Positions 1 to 5,080 of a stretch of DNA of 9,309 bases are shown here, one piece after another; the first letter of the stretch is position 1, and every line of letters starts with the position of its first letter. A program made the translations under genes and the position numbers. The notes under the pieces were generated by a model, which searched no databases, was not told the origin of the DNA, and worked only from the letters and a program-made list of their open reading frames with translations. Source of the stretch: Porphyrobacter sp. (lineage in GTDB: Bacteria > Pseudomonadota > Alphaproteobacteria > Sphingomonadales > Sphingomonadaceae); NCBI GenBank assembly GCA_021732945.1, contig JAKFWB010000015.1:1-9309 (forward strand), given 5' to 3'.

Positions 1-316
1 GTCGGGGGGTGGTGGATGCGTTGGAGGCTTCCTGCGCCGCAATAAGCCGGTCGAGCTTGGCGGAGATATCCTCTAGTGTGGACGAGCTTTCAGTGGTTGC
101 CGCCAGCGATGAAAATTGCGCCATCTGCGCCAGCAGCGCTTCGTTATCGGCTGGCTCTAGCGGGTCTTGAAAGGTCAGCTGGGTCGTCAACAGGCGCAGG
201 AAATCGCCGCCATCAAGCGATCCCAACCCTCCGCCGGTCAGGCGGGACGGGGTGTTGAGACGGCCCAGCGTTGATTCAACGGCAGGGGTCAAGGTGGTGG
301 TGGTGGTGATGTTCAT
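1..316 (-). CDS. flgD: Flagellar hook-capping/assembly protein FlgD (N-terminal part; cut by window edge)
   Basis: FlgD caps the growing hook and directs addition of FlgE subunits; it is exported through the flagellar type III apparatus. The 105 residues visible start MNITTTTTLTP and contain the family hallmark FLRLLTTQLTFQDPLEPADN (about residues 39-58) followed by ALLAQMAQFSSL, the conserved 'lots of QDPL' segment that defines FlgD N-termini. The C-terminal beta domains lie beyond position 1. The ATG at 316-314 shares its A with the flgC stop (TGATG), and GAGGAG (328-323) sits 6 bases upstream, so the start is well supported. It is the third gene of the flgB-flgC-flgD unit. The Thr-rich start (five consecutive Thr codons, all ACC) is a small oddity. 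The identification is secure; only the 3' end is missing. Confidence 0.95.
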   Translation of the reverse strand, partial: MNITTTTTLTPAVESTLGRLNTPSRLTGGGLGSLDGGDFLRLLTTQLTFQDPLEPADNEALLAQMAQFSSLAATTESSSTLEDISAKLDRLIAAQEASNASTTPR

Positions 317-732
317 CACTGGCTCCTCAGGGTTTCGAGCATCAGTTGCTTGGCGGTCTGGAGTGCTTGCACCAGGTTCTGGTACTGGCGCGCAGAATCC
401 ATGATCTCGACCATTTCGGCGGTCTCATCGATCGCGGCTTCAAACACATTGCCTTCAGCATCGGCGAGCGGGTGGGCGGGATCATAGCGTTTGGTGGGCG
501 CGGTTTCGGAGCGCACCAGCCCGCTTGATGTCACCCCGGCGAGGCCCGAAGCGCGATCGAGTTCGGTCGCGAACACCGCGCGAATCGGACGATAGGCACC
601 TTCCTCGGTGGAAGAGACCGATCCGGCATTGGCGAGGTTTGATGTCGCTGCGTTCATCCGCACCATCTGCGCGCTCATCGCGCGGGTGGTCATGGAAAAC
701 AGCGTCATGGGGCCTTGTTCTGGCATGGTCAT
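316..732 (-). CDS. flgC: Flagellar basal-body rod protein FlgC
   Basis: FlgC is a proximal rod subunit in the periplasmic part of the basal body. The 138-residue product shows the family N-terminal coil with SNLANAGSVS (residues 31-40), the central YDPAHPLADAEGNV block (about 83-96) and the C-terminal helix with ARQYQNLVQALQTAKQLMLE (about 114-133), all typical of FlgC. Length is close to the usual ~135 residues. The ATG at 732 overlaps the flgB stop as ATGA, which favours it by translational coupling. ATGs at 726 and 708 are in frame, and the 708 start would give MTLFSM, closer to family N-termini; the true start is therefore uncertain by up to 8 residues. The stop overlaps the flgD start (TGATG). 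Exported by the flagellar type III system, so no Sec signal is expected or seen. Confidence 0.95.
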   Translation of the reverse strand: MTMPEQGPMTLFSMTTRAMSAQMVRMNAATSNLANAGSVSSTEEGAYRPIRAVFATELDRASGLAGVTSSGLVRSETAPTKRYDPAHPLADAEGNVFEAAIDETAEMVEIMDSARQYQNLVQALQTAKQLMLETLRSQ

Positions 733-1082
733 TCACCCGTCAGTGCGCGGGTGATGGTGTTGACCTTGCCTTGCACGAAGCTGAGCGTGGCCGAATATGC
801 GACCGCGTTTTCGGCAAAGGCCACCTGTTCGCGGTTGAGCTCAACTGTGTTGCCATCGAGCGACGGCATGGTCGGGCTGCGCCACACCATTGTGCTTTCA
901 GAGGAAGCGGCAGCGCGGCCATCGGCGCGGGCCAGCCGGGCATCAAGCGCGGCGTTGAAATCAATGTCGCGCGCTTTGTATCCGGGGGTGGCGGCGTTGG
1001 CAATATTGGACGCGATCACGCCCATTCGCTCTGACCGCAGGGTCAGCGCTGCACCATGAATGCCGAAAAGTCGCTCGTTCAC
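729..1082 (-). CDS. flgB: Flagellar basal-body rod protein FlgB
   Basis: FlgB is the rod subunit next to the MS ring/export gate. The 117-residue product has the flagellar rod/hook N-terminal motif SERMGVIASNIANAATPGYK (residues 17-36), then ARDIDF, and a C-terminal helix DGNTVELNREQVAFAENAVA, all classic FlgB. The start is GTG at 1082-1080, set by a perfect Shine-Dalgarno AGGAGG (1096-1091) 8 bases upstream. It is the first gene of the flgBCD unit, transcribed from the sigma-54-type promoter at 1146-1161. The stop overlaps the flgC ATG (ATGA). Nothing is missing from the fold; length is slightly short of the ~130-138 residues common elsewhere. Confidence 0.95.
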   Translation of the reverse strand: MNERLFGIHGAALTLRSERMGVIASNIANAATPGYKARDIDFNAALDARLARADGRAAASSESTMVWRSPTMPSLDGNTVELNREQVAFAENAVAYSATLSFVQGKVNTITRALTGE

Positions 1083-1090
1083 CGCTTAAG

Positions 1091-1096
1091 CCTCCT
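1091..1096 (-). promoter_or_regulatory. Shine-Dalgarno site fixing the GTG start of flgB
   Basis: On the minus strand the sequence is AGGAGG, a full match to the anti-Shine-Dalgarno, 8 bases before GTG at 1082. No in-frame ATG near the expected N-terminus competes with it, so it decides the non-ATG start. Confidence 0.85.
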
Positions 1097-1116
1097 GTCG
1101 GATGGTCGTTCTGCTG

Positions 1117-1130
1117 CGGGGCGAACCCCG
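1117..1130 (-). other. GC hairpin with UUCG loop in the predicted flgB leader
   Basis: On the minus strand the sequence reads CGGGG-TTCG-CCCCG: a 5-bp all-GC stem closed on a UUCG tetraloop. If the sigma-54 promoter at 1146-1161 is used, the transcript begins near 1135, so the stem would start about 5 nt from the mRNA 5' end and about 20 nt before the Shine-Dalgarno. A 5'-terminal hairpin of this kind could protect the message from 5'-end-dependent decay; that role is inferred. It has no T-run, so it is not a terminator. Confidence 0.5.
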
Positions 1131-1145
1131 TGGTGCAGCCCATTC

Positions 1146-1161
1146 AGCAGGAAGCGTGCCA
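1146..1161 (-). promoter_or_regulatory. Sigma-54 (RpoN) -24/-12 promoter for flgBCD
   Basis: The minus strand reads TGGCACGCTTCCTGCT. It has the -24 TGGCACG block and a -12 CTGCT (consensus TTGCW, one mismatch), with GG and GC exactly 10 bases apart as sigma-54 requires. The predicted start is near 1135, leaving a leader of about 52 nt to the flgB GTG. Two matching 18-bp elements lie upstream at about -81 and -114, where an enhancer-binding activator would sit. Confidence 0.8.
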
Positions 1162-1206
1162 AATGGGCGGCGAGGCGGTCGTGTTGGCGCGCGGCGCGGC
1201 GCGGGC

Positions 1207-1224
1207 GGCAAAACCGTGCCGCTC
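1207..1224. promoter_or_regulatory. Candidate activator-binding element, copy 1 (near-repeat of 1240-1257)
   Basis: The sequence GGCAAAACCGTGCCGCTC matches the element at 1240-1257 in 16 of 18 bases. It contains the inverted arms CGGCA (1206-1210) and TGCCG (1217-1221). Its centre is about 80 bases upstream of the predicted flgB transcription start. Its placement and dyad symmetry resemble enhancer sites for sigma-54 flagellar activators such as Caulobacter FlbD (ftr elements); the identity of the binding protein is inferred. Confidence 0.5.
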
Positions 1225-1239
1225 GGCGGGTTGCCACGG

Positions 1240-1257
1240 GGCAAATCCCTGCCGCTC
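1240..1257. promoter_or_regulatory. Candidate activator-binding element, copy 2 (near-repeat of 1207-1224)
   Basis: The sequence GGCAAATCCCTGCCGCTC is 33 bases (about three helical turns) from copy 1 and differs at two positions. It is about 114 bases upstream of the predicted flgB start. The helical phasing would let two activator dimers bind the same face. It also overlaps the small inverted repeat TTGCC (1231-1235)/GGCAA (1240-1244). It lies about 60-75 bases before the divergent motA-like gene, so it could serve both directions. Confidence 0.5.
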
Positions 1258-1316
1258 TTAAACAAGCCGCGCGCTGACCGTTCTGCATACGACACACCAC
1301 GCCAGAAGGGGGACTC

Positions 1317-1994
1317 ATGCCCGGCACCTATTCATCGCTGTTCGATCCCGGCGCGCTCGCCATCGTGGTCGCCGGAACCGTGCTGGCCTGCGTGGCCCGA
1401 TCCGGGTGGCGCGAATTCGGCGCGGCGCTGGGGCAGGCGGGCGGCTTGCTGCGGCGCGGGTTCGATGGCGATGCCAATCGCAAGGCGCTGGCGCTGGCGG
1501 TGACCGGCATTCAGCGCGACGGATCGCACCGGGCCGATCCAGCCTTGCCGCCCGACCGGGCGTTGGGGATGATGCTGGAGACCTTCCTGCGTCACGGCGC
1601 GGTCGATACGATGCTGAAATCATGGCACGCCCAGCGCGCACAGGATGAAGCCCGCCGGACCAGAGCGGTGCAGGTGTTTGAATGGGCCGGTGAGCTTGCC
1701 CCGGTGTTCGGCCTGATCGGCACGCTTTACGGGCTTACCCAATTGGCTCCTGCGGGCAGCGTCAGCCCTGGCACGGCCATCATCATGACGGCCGTTTCGA
1801 CAGCGGTTCTGACATCGCTTTATGGTGCCCTCCTGGCTCATCTGGTGTGCTTTCCGCTCGCCAGTGCAATTGAGCGGCGCGGCTTGCATGCGGAGGCCGC
1901 CCGCGATGCCTTGTGTGACTGGTTCGTCGAACAGCTCAAACGCAGCCCTGTTGCTGCGCAGGAACGGCGCGCGGTTCTGCGGGGTGTGGCATGA
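1317..1994 (+). CDS. MotA/TolQ/ExbB-family proton-channel subunit (MotA-like stator protein)
   Basis: Members of this family form the five-subunit, ion-driven ring of motor stators and of ExbB/TolQ complexes. The 225-residue product starts with SLFDPGALAIVVAGTVLACV (about 7-26), like the MotA opening 'DPGALLIVLGGT'. A cytoplasmic stretch (28-118) follows, then two membrane segments: AGELAPVFGLIGTLYGLTQL (124-143), with Pro129 where MotA has its channel proline (E. coli P173), and about 152-183 ending in CFPLASAIE, with Pro180 at the place of P222. Only three clear membrane segments are seen and it is shorter than E. coli MotA (295). ATG at 1317 has a GA/GG-rich Shine-Dalgarno (1306-1313). Its stop overlaps the next gene (ATGA), so the two are probably a complex. 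Whether it is the main motor stator or a specialised paralogue cannot be told. Confidence 0.8.
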   Translation: MPGTYSSLFDPGALAIVVAGTVLACVARSGWREFGAALGQAGGLLRRGFDGDANRKALALAVTGIQRDGSHRADPALPPDRALGMMLETFLRHGAVDTMLKSWHAQRAQDEARRTRAVQVFEWAGELAPVFGLIGTLYGLTQLAPAGSVSPGTAIIMTAVSTAVLTSLYGALLAHLVCFPLASAIERRGLHAEAARDALCDWFVEQLKRSPVAAQERRAVLRGVA

Positions 1995-2452
1995 GGTGCG
2001 TCGCCAACAGCCCGCGCGGCGGCGGCCACGGCTGGCAGCTGATCCTTGCCGATCTGGCGCTGATTCTGTTCTTGCTGACCTTGTCCGCCTTGCCTGCGGC
2101 TGAGGCTGAGACCGGCCAGCGGCTGGCCGACAGCAAGGCTCGCGCGCAAGACGCCCAGCCCAGGATCGACGCCGAGATTGCCGCCTCGCAGGCGCTTTTT
2201 CGGCCCGTGGCCGAAGGGCCGAGCCTTGGCCAGTGGCTGCAATCCCAGCCACGTGATCCGCGCGCGACGTTGACGATCTTTGTTACCCACACGCAAGGCG
2301 GCGAAGCGGCGGCGTGGCAACGTGCGCAGGTGCTGGCCGATGAAGCCCGGGCGAGCGGGACCAAGGTGCGCGCAATCATCACCGCCGGATCTGACAGCGA
2401 TGTCTATGCCAGCCTCGCCTATGACGCTGTGGCCGGGCGAGGGAGCATCTAG
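1991..2452 (+). CDS. Small single-pass membrane protein, likely partner of the MotA-like subunit (MotB/ExbD-like, truncated)
   Basis: The 153-residue product has a short N-terminal tail and then one hydrophobic segment, WQLILADLALILFLLTLSAL (15-34). The Asp at residue 21 near the start of the helix, in an 'ADL' context, matches the place of the proton-carrying Asp of MotB (D32) and ExbD (D25). The rest is periplasmic: an Ala/Gln-rich linker (about 37-90) and a small domain (92-150) with TLTIFVTHTQGG, then a helix ending RASGTKVRAIITAG. That end faintly recalls the second half of an OmpA-like fold (GHTD...RA..V...L...G), but a full peptidoglycan-binding domain is absent; E. coli MotB is 308 residues. 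ATG overlaps the upstream stop (ATGA), so translation is coupled. The role as ion-channel partner is inferred from gene order and the helix Asp; the family is not recognised with certainty. Confidence 0.6.
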   Translation: MRCVANSPRGGGHGWQLILADLALILFLLTLSALPAAEAETGQRLADSKARAQDAQPRIDAEIAASQALFRPVAEGPSLGQWLQSQPRDPRATLTIFVTHTQGGEAAAWQRAQVLADEARASGTKVRAIITAGSDSDVYASLAYDAVAGRGSI

Positions 2453-2459
2453 CGAGACC

Positions 2460-3575
2460 CTAGGCGACCATCACCCGATTGCGGCCTTCTTCCTTGGCGC
2501 GGTAAAGGGCCGCGTCGGCGCGGGCCAGCGCGCTGCGGGTGTCGGCATCCTCGGTTACTTCGGCGACCCCGCCTGAAAAGGTAATCTTCCCGAACGGCTG
2601 GCCAGTTTCGCGGTTGATCAATTGCCGCCCGGACTGTGCCAGCCGCAGGAGATCCAGCCGTTGGCGCGCGGCATCCTTGGTGAGACCATAGAACAGCACG
2701 ACAAATTCTTCGCCACCGTGCCGCGCCACGAAGAAGCGGTCGCCGGCGTATTCGATCAGGCTATTGGCCAGTGCACACAGCACCCGGTCGCCCGCTTCAT
2801 GGCCATGGCGGTCGTTGATCGCTTTGAAGTGATCGAGATCGCAGAACGCCAGACTGAGCGGCTCGCCCTTGGAGCGCGCCTCCATGGCTGCCGATTGCAG
2901 CCGCCGTTCAAACGCGCGGCGGTTGGGCAGCCCGGTAAGGTGGTCGACATCGGCTTCCATCCGGGCCTTGGCGAGATTTTCGCGCAGCGAAGCGGTCTCA
3001 GCCTCGCTGCGGGCCATGGCCATTTCAACCTGCTCGATCCGCGCCAGCATCGCCCGCGATAGATCGAGGACCTGCGCCAGATCGTCCGGCGCGGCCATCA
3101 GTTCAAGCTGCGCGCCGATGGCACCGCGATGATCGCTGGTTTCGGTTTGGGCGGAACGGGCGGTCTGGGCAAATCGCAGCAATGCATATTCGAGCTTGTC
3201 CATCAGCCCGTCCAGCTCGGCAATGCGCGATTGGCTGTCGGGATCAAGCCGCGCCAGCGTGTCGAGCCAGCGCTGGTCGATCGGCTCCCCGGCGATTTCG
3301 CGCGCGGCAAAGGCCTGCGCCAGTTCCTGGTGCGATCCGGACAATCCGCCGCAGATCGTCGCAAGGTTGGCCGCGGTGACCGGCAGATCGTGCTGTTCAA
3401 AGAAATCGCAGATCCGATCCAGCAGCACCCGGCGGGCTTCGGCGGCACGCCGGGGTGCGGTGGCATTGTCCTCGCCAGTATGCGCGCCCTCTTCCTCGGA
3501 AATGGGGCTTACCGGACGGTGCGACAGGGAGAGGAAACCGGCTGGAAAACGCATAAGCACCATCGCTTCAGTCAT
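2460..3575 (-). CDS. GGDEF-domain diguanylate cyclase, cytoplasmic
   Basis: Diguanylate cyclases make c-di-GMP from two GTP. Starting at ATG 3575 the product has 371 residues. An N-terminal helical domain (about 40-115, RRVLLDRICDFFEQHDLPVT...) of a type common in alphaproteobacterial cyclases is followed by a coiled-coil-like helix (about 170-205). The GGDEF domain spans about 208-371: DHLTGLPNRRAFE, the metal/GTP motif FCDLDHFKAINDRHGHEAGD (244-263) and the active-site signature GGEEF (287-291). The residues five before GGEEF are GDRF, not RxxD, so the product-inhibition I-site is absent. No membrane segment or signal peptide is seen. Longer in-frame extensions upstream to 3782 run through the flgA promoter and are not credible; ATGs at 3563 and 3554 are alternative starts, none with a strong Shine-Dalgarno. 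It sits between motility genes, which suggests a role in the swim/sessile switch. Confidence 0.85.
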   Translation of the reverse strand: MTEAMVLMRFPAGFLSLSHRPVSPISEEEGAHTGEDNATAPRRAAEARRVLLDRICDFFEQHDLPVTAANLATICGGLSGSHQELAQAFAAREIAGEPIDQRWLDTLARLDPDSQSRIAELDGLMDKLEYALLRFAQTARSAQTETSDHRGAIGAQLELMAAPDDLAQVLDLSRAMLARIEQVEMAMARSEAETASLRENLAKARMEADVDHLTGLPNRRAFERRLQSAAMEARSKGEPLSLAFCDLDHFKAINDRHGHEAGDRVLCALANSLIEYAGDRFFVARHGGEEFVVLFYGLTKDAARQRLDLLRLAQSGRQLINRETGQPFGKITFSGGVAEVTEDADTRSALARADAALYRAKEEGRNRVMVA

Positions 3576-3576
3576 A

Positions 3577-3601
3577 GATCGGATCGGAACGGATCGGATC
3601 A
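3577..3601. repeat. Five 5-bp tandem units directly before the cyclase start
   Basis: The units read GATCG, GATCG, GAACG, GATCG, GATCA, five in register. They sit immediately 5' of the cyclase ATG (3575) in its leader. With only five imperfect units slippage is possible but not shown. They displace any normal Shine-Dalgarno. Confidence 0.5.
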
Positions 3602-3614
3602 GGATTGGCCGCAA

Positions 3615-3636
3615 GGTTAAACGGCCATGCTTAACC
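3615..3636. promoter_or_regulatory. Inverted repeat GGTTAA-N10-TTAACC between cyclase and flgA
   Basis: GGTTAA (3615-3620) and TTAACC (3631-3636) are perfect inverted arms around 10 bases, 40-60 bases upstream of the cyclase start and about 90 bases upstream of the flgA sigma-54 promoter. The TTAAC half-sites recall CtrA boxes (TTAA-N7-TTAA in alphaproteobacteria), but the spacing is 10, not 7. It could be an operator for the cyclase; the factor is unknown. Confidence 0.35.
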
Positions 3637-3713
3637 CTGCGCCGCACTGGACCTGCGGGAGATTGCGTAATGCTGGGCCTTGCGGGGCCTTGTACGATTA
3701 CAGTCCGGATGGA

Positions 3714-3729
3714 TGGCACGGCCCTTGCT
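3714..3729 (+). promoter_or_regulatory. Sigma-54 (RpoN) -24/-12 promoter for flgA
   Basis: The sequence TGGCACGGCCCTTGCT is a full match to the consensus TGGCACG-N4-TTGCW, with GG and GC 10 bases apart. The predicted start is near 3740, giving a leader of about 32 nt to the flgA GTG at 3772. No copy of the 18-bp element found upstream of flgB was seen nearby. Confidence 0.85.
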
Positions 3730-3758
3730 GAGATGCAGTCATCTTGCTTGCCTATTTC

Positions 3759-3764
3759 AAGGAG
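3759..3764 (+). promoter_or_regulatory. Shine-Dalgarno site fixing the GTG start of flgA
   Basis: AAGGAG lies 7 bases before GTG at 3772-3774. This start places a signal peptide at the N-terminus and lies downstream of the sigma-54 promoter, so longer readings of the same frame back to 3196 are ruled out. Confidence 0.85.
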
Positions 3765-3771
3765 CATTGGT

Positions 3772-4308
3772 GTGAAACGCAACTATTCCCGGGCCGATGG
3801 CTGGCCGCTGACCCGTGTGGCGGCGCCCCTTCTGCTGTCGCTGTGCGCTGTGCCAGCCATTGCGAACGGCCTGACCGATCCGAACGCAATCGATCAGGCC
3901 GTGGCCAATTTTACAGGCGTGCCCATCGGGCAGCCCGGCGGGGCGCGCATGGCGGTTGATCGGCGCTTGCAGTTGGGCGCTTGCGCCGCGCCGCTCGCCG
4001 TTAGCTGGCACACCCCAGCGCGCTCTGCGGTGCGGGTGGAATGCACCGGCCCGGCGAGTTGGCGCATCTTCGTCGCCATCAATGCCGTGGCTGGCGCAGC
4101 CGCAGAAAAGCCCGCAGGCCCGGTAATCAAGCGCGGGGATGCGCTGACGATCATGGTGCGCGGGCGTGGTTTCAGCGTGCAACAGCAGGGCGAGGCAATG
4201 GATAGCGGCGCGCCGGGCGAATGGATCTTCGTGCGCACCGCCCGCAAAGCCGAACCGCTGCGCGCGCGGATCGAACGTCCCGGTCTTGTCGTGATCCCGG
4301 CCAATTGA
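3772..4308 (+). CDS. flgA: Flagellar P-ring assembly chaperone FlgA
   Basis: FlgA is a periplasmic chaperone for FlgI P-ring assembly. From GTG 3772 the product is 178 residues. A Sec signal peptide is clear: basic start KRNYSR, hydrophobic core VAAPLLLSLCAVPAI, and likely cleavage after AIA (residue 31). The mature part has DRRLQLGACAAPLAVSW (63-79), with Cys71 and Cys91 as a probable disulfide pair. The C-terminal SAF-type domain (about 118-178) carries VIKRGDALTIMV, GFSVQQQGEAMDSGAPGEWI and a closing RPGLVVIP, the usual FlgA end. It is shorter than E. coli FlgA (219), as is common when the first domain is reduced. Leu at the position before Cys25 argues against a lipoprotein. Expressed from the sigma-54 promoter just upstream, with flgM and flgN following. 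Confidence 0.9.
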   Translation: MKRNYSRADGWPLTRVAAPLLLSLCAVPAIANGLTDPNAIDQAVANFTGVPIGQPGGARMAVDRRLQLGACAAPLAVSWHTPARSAVRVECTGPASWRIFVAINAVAGAAAEKPAGPVIKRGDALTIMVRGRGFSVQQQGEAMDSGAPGEWIFVRTARKAEPLRARIERPGLVVIPAN

Positions 4309-4327
4309 ATGGGCTTGTCACGCCTCC

Positions 4328-4354
4328 TTAATCTTCTCCGTCCCCGGCCGTTCT
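4328..4354 (+). promoter_or_regulatory. Possible sigma-28 (FliA) promoter for flgM
   Basis: TTAATCTT (4328-4335), 11 bases, then GCCGTTCT (4347-4354). Compared with the classical FliA consensus TAAAGTTT-N11-GCCGATAA, each half matches 5 of 8 bases, including the GCCG core, and the spacing is exact. It lies 31 bases before flgM, a gene often under sigma-28 control. Match quality is modest. Confidence 0.4.
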
Positions 4355-4385
4355 GGCTGTCAGGAACCCATCAAGGACACATGCC

Positions 4386-4694
4386 ATGCCCTCTGTCGAA
4401 CTGAGCAAACTGCCCGGCATTGGCGCTGCCCGCGCCCTGTCGACCAGCGATCGGGCGCAGCTCGAGGCACGCACGCCAGCGGCTGCTGCGCCGCGCGCTG
4501 CCGTCCCCGCCGCCGGTGTCAGCGTTGAAATCGGCGCGGCCAACAATGCGGCCACATCTCCACCGATCGATGCAGAGCGGGTCAGCCAGATCCGTGCCGC
4601 ATTGCAAGATGGATCATATCCGCTGGTGCCGGCCAAGATTGCCGATGCGCTGATCGCCGCACAGGTCAGCCTGTCGCTGCCGGAACAGGATTGA
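4386..4694 (+). CDS. flgM: Anti-sigma-28 factor FlgM
   Basis: FlgM binds FliA (sigma-28) and blocks late flagellar transcription until it is secreted through the finished hook-basal body. The 102-residue product has a low-complexity, Ala-rich, probably disordered N-terminal half (to about residue 58), as expected of a secreted FlgM. The C-terminal sigma-binding segment is IDAERVSQIRAALQDGSYPL (61-80) then VPAKIADALI, closely following the family pattern 'V...kI..Ai..G.Y.v....iA..mi'. ATG 4386 has AAGGA (4373-4377) 8 bases upstream; another ATG at 4381 is out of frame. The flgN-like gene follows after 4 bases. Its target, fliA, is encoded 3.6 kb downstream in the same window. Confidence 0.9.
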   Translation: MPSVELSKLPGIGAARALSTSDRAQLEARTPAAAAPRAAVPAAGVSVEIGAANNAATSPPIDAERVSQIRAALQDGSYPLVPAKIADALIAAQVSLSLPEQD

Positions 4695-4698
4695 TCCG

Positions 4699-5046
4699 AT
4701 GGCTGAAACCATGACCCATGCTGCACCCGCTGACAGCTCCACACTGTCCGGCAATCTGCGGCAGATGATTGCCGTGCTTCAGCGGGAGCGGCAAGCGCTT
4801 GCCGCGCTGGATGCCGATGACCTCATTTTCTCGGCGCGTGAGAAGAACGCGCTGTGCGACAAGCTTGCGGAGATTGGCCCGTTGGGGCTGGATCACGAAA
4901 CCCGCAGCCTTGCGGAGACCGCGCGCCAGCTCAACGAGGTGAACCGCCGGGTGCGCAATCTGCTCGCCGCCAATGTCGCGGCACGGATCGAAGCGCTGGG
5001 CGGCCCGCGCCACCTGCCGCGTGCCACCTATGCGCCGGTGCGGTGA
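4699..5046 (+). CDS. flgN: FlgN-like flagellar export chaperone
   Basis: FlgN is a cytoplasmic chaperone that delivers hook-associated proteins FlgK and FlgL to the export gate. The 115-residue product is nearly all helical: LRQMIAVLQRERQALAALDA (about 20-39), then SAREKNALCDKLAEI (45-59), matching the family pattern of a long helix with 'E..aL...D' followed by 'K..L...l'. A third helix, ARQLNEVNRRVRNLLAANVA (75-94), follows. Start ATG 4699 has AGGA (4687-4690), overlapping the end of flgM; ATG 4711 is an alternative. The flgM-flgN order is the usual one, and this context is a large part of the assignment because FlgN sequences diverge strongly. Confidence 0.75.
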   Translation: MAETMTHAAPADSSTLSGNLRQMIAVLQRERQALAALDADDLIFSAREKNALCDKLAEIGPLGLDHETRSLAETARQLNEVNRRVRNLLAANVAARIEALGGPRHLPRATYAPVR

Positions 5047-5080
5047 TAGGCATTCATACCTAAGCCGGGCATCCTCCAAT

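Noticed and set aside
1103..1118. GG-N10-GC spacing on the plus strand (TGGTCGTTCTGCTGC) as a sigma-54 promoter for the motA-like gene
   Set aside because: The -24 block matches TGGCAC poorly and the site is more than 190 bases from the gene. No convincing promoter for the motA-like pair was found.
1238..1253. Sigma-54-like spacing on the plus strand inside the second 18-bp element
   Set aside because: The -24 half is GGGGCA instead of TGGCAC; the near-repeat and dyad explain the sequence better.
3196..3771. In-frame extension of flgA far upstream
   Set aside because: It runs antisense through the cyclase and across the flgA sigma-54 promoter. The GTG at 3772 with AAGGAG and a signal peptide is a far better start.
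3576..3782. 69-residue N-terminal extension of the diguanylate cyclase
   Set aside because: It would cross the divergent flgA promoter and has no domain-like sequence; starts at 3575 or just downstream are more natural.
3835..3850. Lipobox-like LSLC in the FlgA signal peptide
   Set aside because: The residue before Cys is Leu, not Gly/Ala/Ser, and an AIA cleavage site follows, so an ordinary signal peptide is more likely.
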